DNA of 64,000 nt from MWDV01 sp002070715 (GTDB lineage Bacteria; Verrucomicrobiota; Verrucomicrobiia; Limisphaerales; MWDV01): NCBI GenBank assembly GCA_035411585.1, contig DAONTI010000003.1, positions 62,001-126,000 of the forward strand, read 5' to 3'. The translations under genes were made by a program, and so were the position numbers. Below are positions 43,642 through 53,772 of the stretch, one piece after another. Under the pieces are notes generated by a model. It worked only from the letters and a program-made list of their open reading frames with translations. It was not told the origin of the DNA and made no database searches. How positions within the stretch are numbered: the first letter of the stretch is position 1; each line of letters opens with the position of its first letter.

Positions 43642-43798
43642 TAAACGTCAAGCCAGGCTTGAGCGTGGCAGGTGGTTTATTCGGAATGCCTCGCTTGCCG
43701 GTGGCATGGGTTACCCGCCAATGGCACAGACGCAATTTCTGCCGCCGCAGCCGGTTGTGCGATTGTAACCAGGACACGCTTTTGGTAGTCCTCCCGAG

Positions 43799-45256
43799 AT
43801 GCAATTGCCCACGCACAAAACCAAAATCGTCTGCACCATCGGCCCGGCCTCCGCCACGCCCGGGATGATGGAACAACTGATCCGCGCCGGGATGAACGTA
43901 GCCCGGCTCAATTATTCCCATGGCGATTTTGCGGAAAAAGCCCGTTGGATTGCGCAACTCCGCGCCGCCAGCGCGGCGGTGGGCCGACGGGTGGCCATTC
44001 TGGCGGATCTCCCCGGACCGAAGATGCGCATTGGTTCGTTGCGCACCGAGCCGTTGGAACTCCAGCCCGGCCAGGCGTTCACGTTGACCACGGATCCCCT
44101 CGAAGGCGATGCGGAGCGGGTTTCGGTTTCCTTCGTCCGCCTGCCGCAAGTCGTGCAACCGGGGAACGCGCTGTTCTTGAACGACGGCCTGATTCAACTC
44201 GAAGTGACGCGGGTGGAGGCGAACGCCGTCCATTGCCAGGTGCGGGTGGGCGGGGAATTGCGCTCGCGCAAGGGACTGAACCTGCCGGGCATTGATCTGG
44301 GCACCGGCGCCTTCACCGCCCACGATCACGAATGTCTGAAAAGCGCGCTGGCCAGCGGGGTGGACGCGGTCAGCCAGTCTTTTGTGCAAACCGCCGCGGA
44401 TGTGCAAGCGGTGCGGGACGCGGCGGCGGCCCTCGGGCACCGGCCTTTCCTCATCGCCAAAATCGAGCGGGCGGGGGCGTTGCAACATTTGGACGCGATT
44501 TTGGCGGCGGCGGACGGGCTTATGATCGCGCGCGGGGATTTGGGCGTGGAAGTGCCCATCGAACAGATTGCCGTGGTCCAAAAGGCCATCACCCAAAAAG
44601 CGAACCGGCGGGGCAAACCGGTCATTACCGCCACCCAAATGCTGGAATCCATGACGACCACCCGCCTGCCCACGCGGGCCGAGGCCACCGACGTGGCCAA
44701 CGCCATTCTGGACGGCACGGATTGCGTGATGCTTTCCGGCGAATCCGCCTTGGGCCGGTATCCGGTGGAAGCCGTGACCATGCTGGCCAAAATTTCCGCC
44801 GCCGTGGAACCGCACCGGAGACGGTTGTCGGTGTGCGATAAGCTGGATGCCGAACGCCTGCGCGGCGACGTCCGGTTGCGCGACGTGATCGCCCTGGCGG
44901 TGGAGGATACGTTCAGGCATGTGACCCCTGCGGCGGTGTTGGTGCCGACGCTAAGCGGCGCCACAGCCCGGAGCATCGCGCGGTTTCGCCTGCCGGCTTG
45001 GATTATTGCGGTCAGCCCGCATGAAGCCACTTGTCAGCAGCTCCAGTTTTCCCACGGTGTGCTGCCGGAATACGCGCCGGAACCGCCCGCGAACTGGAAC
45101 GCCTTTGCCGGGGACTGGATGCGCCGTCACCAACTGGACGCCGACCTGATGTTGCTGACCGAAGGCCCGTCGGCCAAGCATCCCGAGGCCAATCATCGTT
45201 TGGAATTGATTGCTGTGAAATCGAATCCTTCCCTGGACTTGGTCAACGGAGATTAA
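43799..45256 (+). CDS. pyk: Pyruvate kinase
   Basis: Catalyses phosphoenolpyruvate + ADP to pyruvate + ATP in the cytoplasm. 485 residues. The start TKIVCTIGPASATPGMMEQLIRAGMNVARLNYSHGD carries the conserved Arg and Asn-x-Ser-His. DLPGPKMRIG, the active-site FLIAKIERAGAL (catalytic Lys and Glu), GLMIARGDLGVEVPIEQI, ITATQMLESM, PTRAEATDVANAILDGTDCVMLSGESALGRYP and the C-terminal allosteric-type domain are all in order. Length is normal. It stands alone on its strand, divergent from the regulator operon. Confidence 0.97.
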   Translation: MQLPTHKTKIVCTIGPASATPGMMEQLIRAGMNVARLNYSHGDFAEKARWIAQLRAASAAVGRRVAILADLPGPKMRIGSLRTEPLELQPGQAFTLTTDPLEGDAERVSVSFVRLPQVVQPGNALFLNDGLIQLEVTRVEANAVHCQVRVGGELRSRKGLNLPGIDLGTGAFTAHDHECLKSALASGVDAVSQSFVQTAADVQAVRDAAAALGHRPFLIAKIERAGALQHLDAILAAADGLMIARGDLGVEVPIEQIAVVQKAITQKANRRGKPVITATQMLESMTTTRLPTRAEATDVANAILDGTDCVMLSGESALGRYPVEAVTMLAKISAAVEPHRRRLSVCDKLDAERLRGDVRLRDVIALAVEDTFRHVTPAAVLVPTLSGATARSIARFRLPAWIIAVSPHEATCQQLQFSHGVLPEYAPEPPANWNAFAGDWMRRHQLDADLMLLTEGPSAKHPEANHRLELIAVKSNPSLDLVNGD

Positions 45257-45362
45257 TCCCGGCAGGACAACACAGGGCCATCGTGCCGCCGTCCGGCGCC
45301 AACGGAGGCCGTGCGCTCACTTGATCTTGAATCCACCGATCCAACCGGTAGCTTCTCGGGCA

Positions 45363-48290
45363 ATGAACACTTTGGTCTCACCGCCCGCCGCGCCCGGCTC
45401 TCCCTTTATCCGGTTTCCGCGCCGCCGGATTTTCATGCTGGCTGCGCTTACCATAGGCGTATGGCTGGCCTTGCGCGGCCCGCTGGGCGCGGCCGCGGAT
45501 GAGGCGACCGCAGTTTGGACCGTTCCCTCCACTGCCGATCAACGCTCGTTCACGTGCGAAGTGGTGTCCCTGGAAACGCGCGCGGATTATCAGTTGTTGC
45601 ATCTGCGTTTCCCCTCGGCCATAATCACGGCGGTGCCGCAAAACAACCGGGTGCCGGCCCGCCTGTTTCTGCCGGACAACCTCCCGCCGGACACGCCGCG
45701 CCGCCCGGGAGTCATCTGCCTGCCCATCCTCAACGGAGACGAAGCCCTGACCAGCGCCGTTTGCGCCGTCTTGGTGCAACGGGGAATTCCCGCGCTGATG
45801 TTCACCCTGCCCTATTACGGCGAGCGCGGCACCACCGAAGGCCGGCGGGTGTATGCCCGGGATATTCAAACCCTCTTGGAAGGGCTCGAACAAACCTTAG
45901 CCGACATCCGGCGCGCCACCGACTTGCTTGCTTCGCGGCCGGAAGTGGACCCGCAGCGCCTGGGAATTACGGGCATCAGCTTCGGCGGCATTCTCGCAGC
46001 GACGGCGGCCGGATTGGACGCGCGATTGCAACGGGTCGGCCTGTTGCTGGCCGGAGGCGATCTGCCAACCCTGATCCGGGAGGCGCCGGAAACCCGCGAA
46101 TGGAACACGCGCCTGACCGAATTGGCGCCCGCCGAGCGCGCCGCGGTGGACGCGCGGTTGCGGGCGCTGGACCCGTTGACGTTGGCGCCGGCTCTGCGCG
46201 ACCGGGCCCGGCAAGGCCGCGTGCTCATGATCAACGCGGCGGAAGACGAGGTCGTATCGCCCGATTGCACGCGTAAACTGGCGGCCGCCCTGGGTCTGAC
46301 CGATCAAGTGGTTTGGTTGGAAGGTCTCGGCCATTACACGGCGATGGCCGAGCTGCCCCGCGCCTTGCGCCGGCTTGGTGATTTTTTCGCGCAAGACCTG
46401 CCGCCCGGCCTGCTCACGGAGACACGCCCCGCTGCCGCCGTCACCACCCCCGGTCCCTGGCAACAATTGGCCGGCGTGACGCATCAATTATTGGTCATGT
46501 TGACCACGCCCCCGCCCCCGCGCCGGTGCCATTTCTTGGAAGCCGGGTTCACGGCGACCAATCAAGCGAGCCAGGTTACCACCGGCGCTGTCCGCCTCGT
46601 CGTCGGCGACGCCGGTCGGTTCAGTCTGCGATGTGAGCTGCCTTCGCTCGGCACCTTGGCGGCAGGCCAGGACCGCTATCCCTGGCTGGCCAGCGCCCCG
46701 GAGCGCGCACTCTTTGCCGGCACGCTCGATCCCGTCACCAACCAAACGGCCTGGAGCCACCTCGCTCCGGAACATCTGGTCCGCTACCGGATGCTGGCGG
46801 GCGCTGTCGCCACGATGTTGCTCGTGCCGGATCTCGCGCAAAAATGGGTAACGGTGGAGCGCGATGCATCCGCGCCGCCCGGCCAGGGGGTTTGTGTTGC
46901 CCTCCGCAACAGCGGCAAAACGCCGGGGCGCATCTGCCTGACGTTGGCGGAGATGGAGCGCGTCCCCACCCAGGCCGACTTTGAGATCGGCGGCTGGCGC
47001 GGGCGGGTTCGCCTCCACGGCTGGCAAACCAATACGCTGGCCACTGACGCGCTTTTTGCGCCGCCGCCCGCCGCGCGCCAACAGGCGGTGGCTCAAGCTG
47101 ACGTCTATCGCATGTTTTCCGCCGTGCTGAATTTTGCGGGGGAAATGCTGGACAACCCGGCCAGTCCGGCGCCGTCCGATCCGCCCGCATTATCCGTGGT
47201 GGCGCGCGATCCCTCCGGCCACGGGCTGCTGTGCCGGCAAGCGGACAAAAACATCCTGATCGTCCAGGGCACCCCCGCGCAAATGGGCGCGGCGCACGGG
47301 GCCCTGCTTGGCGCGGCGGTCCGCCGTACTACCGAACGGGTGGTTTACGGTGTGGGCACCGCAGACACCGTGCAATCGGGGCATTGGTTTCCGGACGTGC
47401 TCGCCTCCATCGAACGCCGCACCCGGCCTCATTTGCCGGCGCGCTTCATCGAAGAATGCGACGCCCTGGCGGATGCGGCGGGTTTGTCGCGCCGGGACGT
47501 TCGCTACGCCAATCTGTTCCCCGAGCGATTCCATTGCAGCGGCGTGGCGGTCCGCGGCCGGGCCACGCCGGATGGACGGGTGTTACAGGCCCGGGTGCTG
47601 GATTACCTGCGCGACATCGGCCTGCAACGCAATGCCACCGTCATGGTTTTCCTGCCGGAGGACCGGCACGCGTGGATGAGCCTGGGCTACGCCGGGTTTA
47701 TCGGCACCGTCACCGCCATGAATGAAAAAGGGCTGACCATTGGCGAAATGGGTGGCCGCGGCGAGGGCCAATGGGACGGGCAACCCATGAGCGTGTTGCT
47801 GCGCGAGGTGATGGAACGCGCGGCCACGGTGGACGAGGCGCTCGCCCTGATCCAAGCCACCCCCCGCACCTGCGAGTATTATTATGTCGTCAGTGATCCC
47901 TCCGGCGCCATGCTGGGGTTGTCGTGCCGCCCGGAAACCGTCGAGGTGCTGAAGCCCGGCCAGCAACATCCCGCCCTGCCGGAAGTGCCGGAAGACACCG
48001 TGCTCATGTCCGCGGGAGAACGCGCCGAGATTCTCAGCCAACGGTTGCGCGCGCACTACGGCCGGATTGACGCCGCCCGGCTCCGGGAAATCATCAAACG
48101 GCCCGTGGCCATGAAATCCAATTTACACAACGCGATTTTTTCGCCGCCGACCTTGGAAATGTGGTTTGCCGACGCCGGCCGCACGACGCCGGCCTGCGAT
48201 GAACCCTACGCGCGGGTGCAACTGGACACCTTGATCCAATTTTACCAAACCGCCATGGCGGGCCACGACGCCCCATCCATCGCCCGCTGA
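45363..48290 (+). CDS. Exported alpha/beta-hydrolase fused to a C45-type acyltransferase/peptidase
   Basis: A 975-residue two-enzyme protein. The start MNTLVSPPAAPGSPFIRFPRRRIF leads into a hydrophobic signal (MLAALTIGVWLALRGPLGAAAD). Residues about 50-360 form an alpha/beta hydrolase: LFLPDNLPP, GITGISFGGILAA with the nucleophile Ser, and MINAAEDEVVSPD...GLGHYTAM for the Asp and His. A beta-rich linker follows. The last 350 residues (from LLCRQADKNILIVQGTPAQMGAAHG) are a C45 / acyl-CoA:6-APA acyltransferase-like Ntn hydrolase, with ECDALADAAGLSRRDVRYAN, the likely nucleophile Cys in PERFHCSGVAV, GRVLQARVLDY and GFIGTVTAMNEKGLTIGEMGG. The combination suggests an enzyme acting on ester plus amide bonds; substrate unknown. 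Confidence 0.82.
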   Translation: MNTLVSPPAAPGSPFIRFPRRRIFMLAALTIGVWLALRGPLGAAADEATAVWTVPSTADQRSFTCEVVSLETRADYQLLHLRFPSAIITAVPQNNRVPARLFLPDNLPPDTPRRPGVICLPILNGDEALTSAVCAVLVQRGIPALMFTLPYYGERGTTEGRRVYARDIQTLLEGLEQTLADIRRATDLLASRPEVDPQRLGITGISFGGILAATAAGLDARLQRVGLLLAGGDLPTLIREAPETREWNTRLTELAPAERAAVDARLRALDPLTLAPALRDRARQGRVLMINAAEDEVVSPDCTRKLAAALGLTDQVVWLEGLGHYTAMAELPRALRRLGDFFAQDLPPGLLTETRPAAAVTTPGPWQQLAGVTHQLLVMLTTPPPPRRCHFLEAGFTATNQASQVTTGAVRLVVGDAGRFSLRCELPSLGTLAAGQDRYPWLASAPERALFAGTLDPVTNQTAWSHLAPEHLVRYRMLAGAVATMLLVPDLAQKWVTVERDASAPPGQGVCVALRNSGKTPGRICLTLAEMERVPTQADFEIGGWRGRVRLHGWQTNTLATDALFAPPPAARQQAVAQADVYRMFSAVLNFAGEMLDNPASPAPSDPPALSVVARDPSGHGLLCRQADKNILIVQGTPAQMGAAHGALLGAAVRRTTERVVYGVGTADTVQSGHWFPDVLASIERRTRPHLPARFIEECDALADAAGLSRRDVRYANLFPERFHCSGVAVRGRATPDGRVLQARVLDYLRDIGLQRNATVMVFLPEDRHAWMSLGYAGFIGTVTAMNEKGLTIGEMGGRGEGQWDGQPMSVLLREVMERAATVDEALALIQATPRTCEYYYVVSDPSGAMLGLSCRPETVEVLKPGQQHPALPEVPEDTVLMSAGERAEILSQRLRAHYGRIDAARLREIIKRPVAMKSNLHNAIFSPPTLEMWFADAGRTTPACDEPYARVQLDTLIQFYQTAMAGHDAPSIAR

Positions 48291-48427
48291 AAACAATCAC
48301 CGGGCCGCCTCAGCCGTTCGGTGGCGCCGGCGGGCAGCGGTATTCCCCGCGGCCAATCGGCCGCTTCCCGAGACATCGGGCGGGGATCACGTAACGCATG
48401 AAAGGTGGGGAATCCCGGGCGGCGCGT

Positions 48428-49186
48428 TCAGGGAATCGCCAGCCGGTTGGTGGCCAGACCGGTCTGGCTCAACATTTCACGAAACTTCGCGTTGGCAAGT
48501 ACCTTCGCGTTGGCAAGTTGGTGCACGGAGCCGTCCGCCAGCGCGAGGTTGCCGGATCCTCTATGGCGTTTGGCGGTCCAGCCTGCCGGGCTGTTGGTCC
48601 AGAGATGTAAAAGGCCCGGCTGAACCGGCTGGCCGGCCACCTCCAAATTACTGTCGCCCGCCAGCCAGCCGTCGGGATGATCTTCGGTAGCGTCCAGTCC
48701 TAGAAAATAGCTGATATTGGCGTTGCTAAAATTCGTGTGGAAATCCGGGCTCCTTCGGCGCGAGCGGTCCGCCGGGCAAACCAACACGGCCGGGGTGGCT
48801 AGCTCGTTGGACAACACCTGAAAATAACGAAATACATCGGCGGTTGCCTCGTGTTCCTTTGTTCCGCCAAATATCCCGGTAACCTGCATGGGGTAGAGGT
48901 TGGTATTATCACCCGCCCAAATGCGGAAGGACAGGCCAATTTGTTTCAAGTTGCTGATGCAATAAATCCGCCAAGCCTTGGCCCTGGCCCGGGCGAGGGC
49001 GGGCGGCACAAGCACCAGTGCCACCAGCGCCAAAACGGCCAGCACCACCAACACCTCAACCCATGTCAATGCCCAACGGTGGCGCGCGCGGTCGGAAAAC
49101 CGGTTTTCCGCGCCGTGAACCGATTGTTCGCGAACCGCGCTCCGGTTCGGCGCGGCTTGATACTGGTGGCTTTGATGTCGTCGCAT
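48428..49186 (-). CDS. Type II secretion pseudopilin-like protein
   Basis: A 252-residue protein of the prepilin-like class common in this phylum. The ATG at 49186 has GAGG about ten bases upstream; the frame opens further to 49222. The N-methylation-type segment is RWALTWVEVLVVLAVLALVALVLVPPALARARAKA, with Glu at +5 after the presumed cleavage. The rest (CISNLKQIGLSFRIWAGDNTNLYPM ... ISYFLGLDA ... NLALADGSVHQLANAK) is the usual globular C-terminus. An 18-bp tandem duplication (48485-48519) repeats LANAK near the end. The N-terminal 45 residues are longer than usual before the pilin segment. No secretion operon adjoins; a GspE-like ATPase lies 11 kb away. Confidence 0.85.
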   Translation of the reverse strand: MRRHQSHQYQAAPNRSAVREQSVHGAENRFSDRARHRWALTWVEVLVVLAVLALVALVLVPPALARARAKAWRIYCISNLKQIGLSFRIWAGDNTNLYPMQVTGIFGGTKEHEATADVFRYFQVLSNELATPAVLVCPADRSRRRSPDFHTNFSNANISYFLGLDATEDHPDGWLAGDSNLEVAGQPVQPGLLHLWTNSPAGWTAKRHRGSGNLALADGSVHQLANAKVLANAKFREMLSQTGLATNRLAIP

Positions 49187-49433
49187 AAGGGACCTCGATT
49201 TCTTTAGCATCATCAATGCCACGCGGTTTTGCGCCTAAATTCGCGGGTCCGGGTCCGGGTGCCGCGTGAAATCCACGCACAATGCGTGATTTTCACACCA
49301 TCAGCGTGAAATTCACGCCGCGATGCGCCCCCCAATGGCCGCTCCGACCGCCGGTGATTTGAGGCAATCCGGTGGCCAAGACGGCCCCGCCGATGACTTG
49401 CGATTCGCGCCCCGCACTTGGTAATTTAGTAGC

Positions 49434-51050
49434 GTGCCGTTGCCTGATCACATCCGCAAAAAACTTAGCATGTTGCCGCACCGGCCCGGCATTTATTTGA
49501 TGAAGGACCGGTTTGGCACGGTCATCTATGTGGGGAAGGCGCGGGACCTGCGCAAGCGGGTGAGCCAGTATTTCCAACCGTCGCGGCGGATGGGTTGGGA
49601 TCTGAAATTCCGCGCCCTGACGGAGGCCATTTGCGATTTCGACGTGCACGGGGTCAAAAGCGAACCGGAGGCGCTGTTGCTGGAAGGCAAACTCATTAAG
49701 GAGTTCCAGCCCAAATACAATGTCAGCTTCCGCGACGACAAACGCTTTCTCATGGTGAAGGTGAATCTGAATGATCCCATTCCCCGTTTCACGCTCACCC
49801 GGTTGCGCACGCCCGACGGCGCCCGTTACTTCGGGCCGTTTGCGGATGCGGCGGCGCTGCGGCACACGCTGCAACTGGTCCGGCGTCAGTTTAATCTGCG
49901 CGGCTGCCGTCCCTTGACGCCGAACGCCACCGATTACAAGCATTGCCTCTACGCCCACTTGAAACACTGCACCGCGCCCTGCATTGGCAACGTCACCCGC
50001 GCCCAGTATCTGGAACAGGTGCGCGCCGCGTGCGATTTCCTGGAAGGCCAGTGCGCGGAGTTGCGGGACCAGTTGACGGCGGAGATGCAACGCGCCGCCG
50101 CCGCGCAGGAATACGAGCGCGCCGCCCGGCTGCGCGATCAACTGGCCGCGCTCCGGCAGACCACGCGCCGGGAGGAAAAATTTGAGCGCGTGCCTTACAG
50201 CCTGCCTCTGGCCATCGAGCCGGAGCGCGACCTGGCGGCCCTGGCCGAAGCGTTGGGATTGTCCGCTCCGCCGCAGCGCATCGAGGGCTTCGACATCTCC
50301 AACATCAGCGGCACTCTCAAAGTGGCCAGTGTGGTCCGCTTCCGGAACGGGCGTCCCGATCGCGCGAATTATCGGCGCATGCAAATCAAAACGGTGGCCG
50401 GGCAGGACGATTTCGCGTGCATGGCGGAAGCGGTGCGGCGCCGTTACACGCGGTTACTGGGGGAAATCCGAAATCCAAAATTGAAAGCCCCGGACGGTGA
50501 TGCTGGCGGCGAGGCCATCCCGGCGGAACTCCAAAAATTGGTGAACAAAACGCGCGCCCGGATCCGGCATCCCGCGCCGCTGCGGGACGCGCCGACGGGC
50601 CCTTCGCTGCCGGATTTGATTTTAATTGATGGCGGCAAAGGGCAACTGGCGGCGGCGAGCGCGGAATTGGCCGCCCTGGGTTTGGCGCACCTGCCGGTCA
50701 TCGGCCTGGCCAAGGAGTTCGAAGAGATCCATCGTCCCGGGGTCAAAGCCCCGTTGCGCTTGGGCTTGGATCATCCCGCGTTGAAATTACTCCAGCGGGT
50801 GCGTGACGAATCGCATCGCGTGGCGAACGCGTACAACGCGCAACTCCGCTTGCGGAAAATCTCCGAGAGCATCTTGGACGAATTCCCCGGAATCGGCGAG
50901 ACGCGCAAGGCGGCGTTGTTGAAAAAGTTCGGCTCAGTCCAACGCCTGCGGCTGGCCACCGTCGAGCAAATCGCCGAAGTGCCCGGCTTTGGCGGCAAGA
51001 CGGCGCACGCGCTGCGGGCGTTTTTGAACGCGCGTTCCCCGGCGGATTGA
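49434..51050 (+). CDS. uvrC: Excinuclease ABC subunit C
   Basis: Nuclease subunit of nucleotide-excision repair; cuts both sides of the lesion in the UvrB-DNA complex. 538 residues from a GTG start. The GIY-YIG domain is PGIYLMKDRFGTVIYVGKARDLRKRVSQYF. The CLYAHLKHCTAPC segment, the UvrB-binding UVR helix (EYERAARLRDQLAAL), the RNase H-like part with RIEGFDISNISGTLKVASVV, LILIDGGKGQL and DESHRVANAYN, and the C-terminal helix-hairpin-helix (FPGIGETRKAALLKKFGSVQRL, IAEVPGFGGKTAHAL) are all present. Slightly shorter than E. coli UvrC. Confidence 0.97.
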   Translation: MPLPDHIRKKLSMLPHRPGIYLMKDRFGTVIYVGKARDLRKRVSQYFQPSRRMGWDLKFRALTEAICDFDVHGVKSEPEALLLEGKLIKEFQPKYNVSFRDDKRFLMVKVNLNDPIPRFTLTRLRTPDGARYFGPFADAAALRHTLQLVRRQFNLRGCRPLTPNATDYKHCLYAHLKHCTAPCIGNVTRAQYLEQVRAACDFLEGQCAELRDQLTAEMQRAAAAQEYERAARLRDQLAALRQTTRREEKFERVPYSLPLAIEPERDLAALAEALGLSAPPQRIEGFDISNISGTLKVASVVRFRNGRPDRANYRRMQIKTVAGQDDFACMAEAVRRRYTRLLGEIRNPKLKAPDGDAGGEAIPAELQKLVNKTRARIRHPAPLRDAPTGPSLPDLILIDGGKGQLAAASAELAALGLAHLPVIGLAKEFEEIHRPGVKAPLRLGLDHPALKLLQRVRDESHRVANAYNAQLRLRKISESILDEFPGIGETRKAALLKKFGSVQRLRLATVEQIAEVPGFGGKTAHALRAFLNARSPAD

Positions 51051-51255
51051 ACTTGCGTAACCGGCGGTGGATCAACCGGTTTTGTCATTCGGCAGGTTGA
51101 TTCGACATTTTGCGGGCCCGATTTGCAGGCGAATAAATCGTGCGGACCCACCGGGGCGGGGGCCGCCGGTCTGAATAGCCCGCGGGATAATCCAGTCGAA
51201 GGGTCAGAAAGCGGACATGCAAACAAAGTGCAACCAGAGTAAAATGGAGCAGGCT

Positions 51256-53649
51256 ATGAAAACGCGGCTTTTGCAAATCGGACGGCTCGGCGGGCTGCTG
51301 TTGGTGGTGGCGGCGGTCAGCGGTTGCGCACAAAACGGCACGGCCACACCACCCGGCGCGGCCGGTGTCACCACGAATACCGTGGCGGTCGCCGCGCCTG
51401 CGCCCGCGGATGCGGCGCCCGTGGGGGAGGTTTCGGAAAATGCGCCTCCGCCGGAATACGTGGAGCCGGCGCCGGGCAGCGAATCGGTGGTCCTCCCGGC
51501 GGAGCTCAAATTGTCCCCGCACACGAGCGAGATTGTAAAACTCGCCCGCAGCGGTGTGGATGACGGGGTCATGCTGGCTTTCATCACCAATTCCACCGGC
51601 ACCTTCAATCTGGGTTCGGACCAGATTGTTTATCTCAACGATCTCGGAGTGGCCGGGCCGGTGATCACGTCCATGATTGAACACGACCGGTTGTTGCGCG
51701 AAGGCGCCGGCGCCCTGCCGCCGATCGTCCCGGCTCCGGTCCCGGTTGCCCCACAAGCGCCCGCCCCTGATCCCGCCGCCGAGGCGGCCGCTGCCGCGCC
51801 GCAGGCGTTGACACCGGCTTCGACGTGGACCGAAGCTCCGCCGGCCCCCGCTGCGGTGGAAGAAGTTCCCGCGCCACCCGCCAATGTGACGTACAATTAT
51901 TTCTACAATTCGTTGTCCCCGTACGGTACCTGGGTGGACATTGAGGGCTACGGGTATTGCTGGCAACCGACGGTGGCGGTGGTGAACGTGGGCTGGCGCC
52001 CGTATGTTCACGGCGGCCGCTGGATTTATTCAACCTACGGCTGGTATTGGCATTCGGATTATTCGTGGGGCTGGGCGCCGTTCCACTACGGACGCTGGTT
52101 CAGCCATCCCCGATGGGGCTGGTGCTGGCGGCCCGACACTCTGTGGGGTCCGGCCTGGGTGAGCTGGCGTTACACGGATAGCTATTGCGGCTGGGCGCCG
52201 TTGCCGCCGGCGGCGGTTTACACCTCGGGCGTCGGCTTCACGTATTATGGCAGTTCCGTGGGTTTCAGCTTTGGCTTCGGGCTGGCCTCGTACAGCTATG
52301 CCTTCGTAGCGTGGCCGCATTTCCACAGCCGCCATTATCACCGGCATACCGTGCCTTCGCAGCGCGCGCGCACCATCTACAACAATTCCACGGTGGTGAA
52401 CAACATCATCGTCGGGAACAACAACACCATCATCAACCGGGGTATTGAAGTGGACCGCGTCAGCCGGTTCACCCAACGGGATATCAAACCGGTCCGTGTC
52501 CGCGATGTGGCCATTGACAACCGCAGCCGTCTGCAACCCGGGGAGCGACTGGAACGCGGCGGACGGGAACTGGTCGTGCAACGGCCCCGCCTGCCCGAAT
52601 CCCCGACGATGGCCCCGGGCCGGCAGGGACGCGACACCGCACGGGCCGGAAACGCACCCGCGCGTAACGCACTGAATACTTCGCTGGCCGGCGCGCCGAC
52701 GGCCACTCCGTCAGTGCCACGCATCGCGAATGCCAGCCGCGCCGAGCGCAGCCGCGAACAGGCGGAACGGAACCAAGCTCGGGTGGAAGCCGCGTTGCGA
52801 GGACAACGCCCCGCGCCGGCCACCCCAAATTCCACCGTTGCGTCCGATAAGGGCGCCGTGCCCGTGGCCCGCACGCGCGAAATCCGACGCCCGGAAACCT
52901 CCGTAGCCTCCACTGCGCCGACGGCGCCAACCACCACTCCGCGCTCGCCAACGGTGCTGCTCACGCCGGTGGCACCGGCGGCGTCGGGACTCGCCAAGGC
53001 GGAAACCACCCCGCCCCGGAACGAAGTCCAACCGTCCGGCTCGACGACTGTGATTGGTCGGCGCGAGCCGACTCCGACCCCGCCGCGGGCAATTCAACCC
53101 GGCACGCCGGGCAATACCGATCCCCGGCCCCGGCCGAATATAACCACGACGTGGACCCGACCGTCATCGGAGGTACCGCGCAGTCCGGTGGTTCCACGCG
53201 GCTCGGCGCCCACGCCGATTACCCGGCCAACGGTCCCGGCACAAACTCCCTCCTCCGCGCCGGCGGCCACCGTGACGCCGCCGAGCGTCAGTCAGCCGCA
53301 GCCCGCGCCGGCGACACGCTGGGATACCTCGCAACGGATTACGCCAGCCGTTCCGCCGCCCACTCAAAACTTTGCGCCGCGCTCGACGCCAGCGCCACGC
53401 TCGATGCCAGCACCGCGTTCGACACCCGCGCCGCGCCCGACGCCAGCGCCGCGCGCGATACCAGCGCCGCCCGCAATGTCAGCACCGCAGGCGATCCCCT
53501 CGCCGCCCGCGATCCGGATGCCGGCCCCGGCCCCTTCGGTGGCATCCCCCCCGCGGATGCAATCGCGGCCGATGCCATCCGCTCCGCCGCGCCCGTCTGG
53601 AGGACCGGCTCGTTCCGCTCCCAGTCGGGAAAGCCCGCGCTCGCGTTAG
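51256..53649 (+). CDS. DUF6600-type lipoprotein with Pro-rich C-terminus
   Basis: A 797-residue lipoprotein from the ATG at 51256 (GGAG upstream). The signal MKTRLLQIGRLGGLLLVVAAVSGC ends in a lipobox. After an Ala/Pro-rich stretch and a helical unit (LSPHTSEIVKLARSGVDDGVMLAFI) comes an aromatic-rich domain: FYNSLSPYGTWVDIEGYGYCWQP, GWRPYVHGGRWIYSTYGWYWHSDYSWGWAPFHYGRW and WRYTDSYCGWAPLPP, as in DUF6600 proteins. The C-terminal 350 residues are low-complexity, Pro/Ala/Thr/Arg-rich, ending in repeats of PAPRSTPAPR type. It is probably an outer-membrane or surface protein; function unknown. Confidence 0.8.
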   Translation: MKTRLLQIGRLGGLLLVVAAVSGCAQNGTATPPGAAGVTTNTVAVAAPAPADAAPVGEVSENAPPPEYVEPAPGSESVVLPAELKLSPHTSEIVKLARSGVDDGVMLAFITNSTGTFNLGSDQIVYLNDLGVAGPVITSMIEHDRLLREGAGALPPIVPAPVPVAPQAPAPDPAAEAAAAAPQALTPASTWTEAPPAPAAVEEVPAPPANVTYNYFYNSLSPYGTWVDIEGYGYCWQPTVAVVNVGWRPYVHGGRWIYSTYGWYWHSDYSWGWAPFHYGRWFSHPRWGWCWRPDTLWGPAWVSWRYTDSYCGWAPLPPAAVYTSGVGFTYYGSSVGFSFGFGLASYSYAFVAWPHFHSRHYHRHTVPSQRARTIYNNSTVVNNIIVGNNNTIINRGIEVDRVSRFTQRDIKPVRVRDVAIDNRSRLQPGERLERGGRELVVQRPRLPESPTMAPGRQGRDTARAGNAPARNALNTSLAGAPTATPSVPRIANASRAERSREQAERNQARVEAALRGQRPAPATPNSTVASDKGAVPVARTREIRRPETSVASTAPTAPTTTPRSPTVLLTPVAPAASGLAKAETTPPRNEVQPSGSTTVIGRREPTPTPPRAIQPGTPGNTDPRPRPNITTTWTRPSSEVPRSPVVPRGSAPTPITRPTVPAQTPSSAPAATVTPPSVSQPQPAPATRWDTSQRITPAVPPPTQNFAPRSTPAPRSMPAPRSTPAPRPTPAPRAIPAPPAMSAPQAIPSPPAIRMPAPAPSVASPPRMQSRPMPSAPPRPSGGPARSAPSRESPRSR

Positions 53650-53665
53650 TCGCACGACACCTCTT

Positions 53666-53687
53666 CGCACCCGTCCTTGCGGGTGCG
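53666..53687 (+). terminator. Hairpin after the DUF6600-type gene
   Basis: CGCACCCG (53666-53673), loop TCCTTG, CGGGTGCG (53680-53687) is a perfect 8-bp stem, 17 bases past the stop codon. There is no T-run, so termination is only suggested. Confidence 0.5.
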
Positions 53688-53772
53688 GGAGAGGGCGGGA
53701 GGCAACAACTTTCAACTTCGGTTCACTGTCTGTTTGAAGCGTTTTCCCGTGATCCATAAACACGAACATTCC

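Noticed and set aside
49293..50384. 363-codon open frame on the reverse strand
   Set aside because: Antisense to uvrC, which is complete and certain.
53360..53530. Repeats at the end of the DUF6600-type gene considered as a CRISPR or satellite array
   Set aside because: They are in-frame Pro/Ala/Arg codon repeats of a low-complexity protein tail, without constant spacers.
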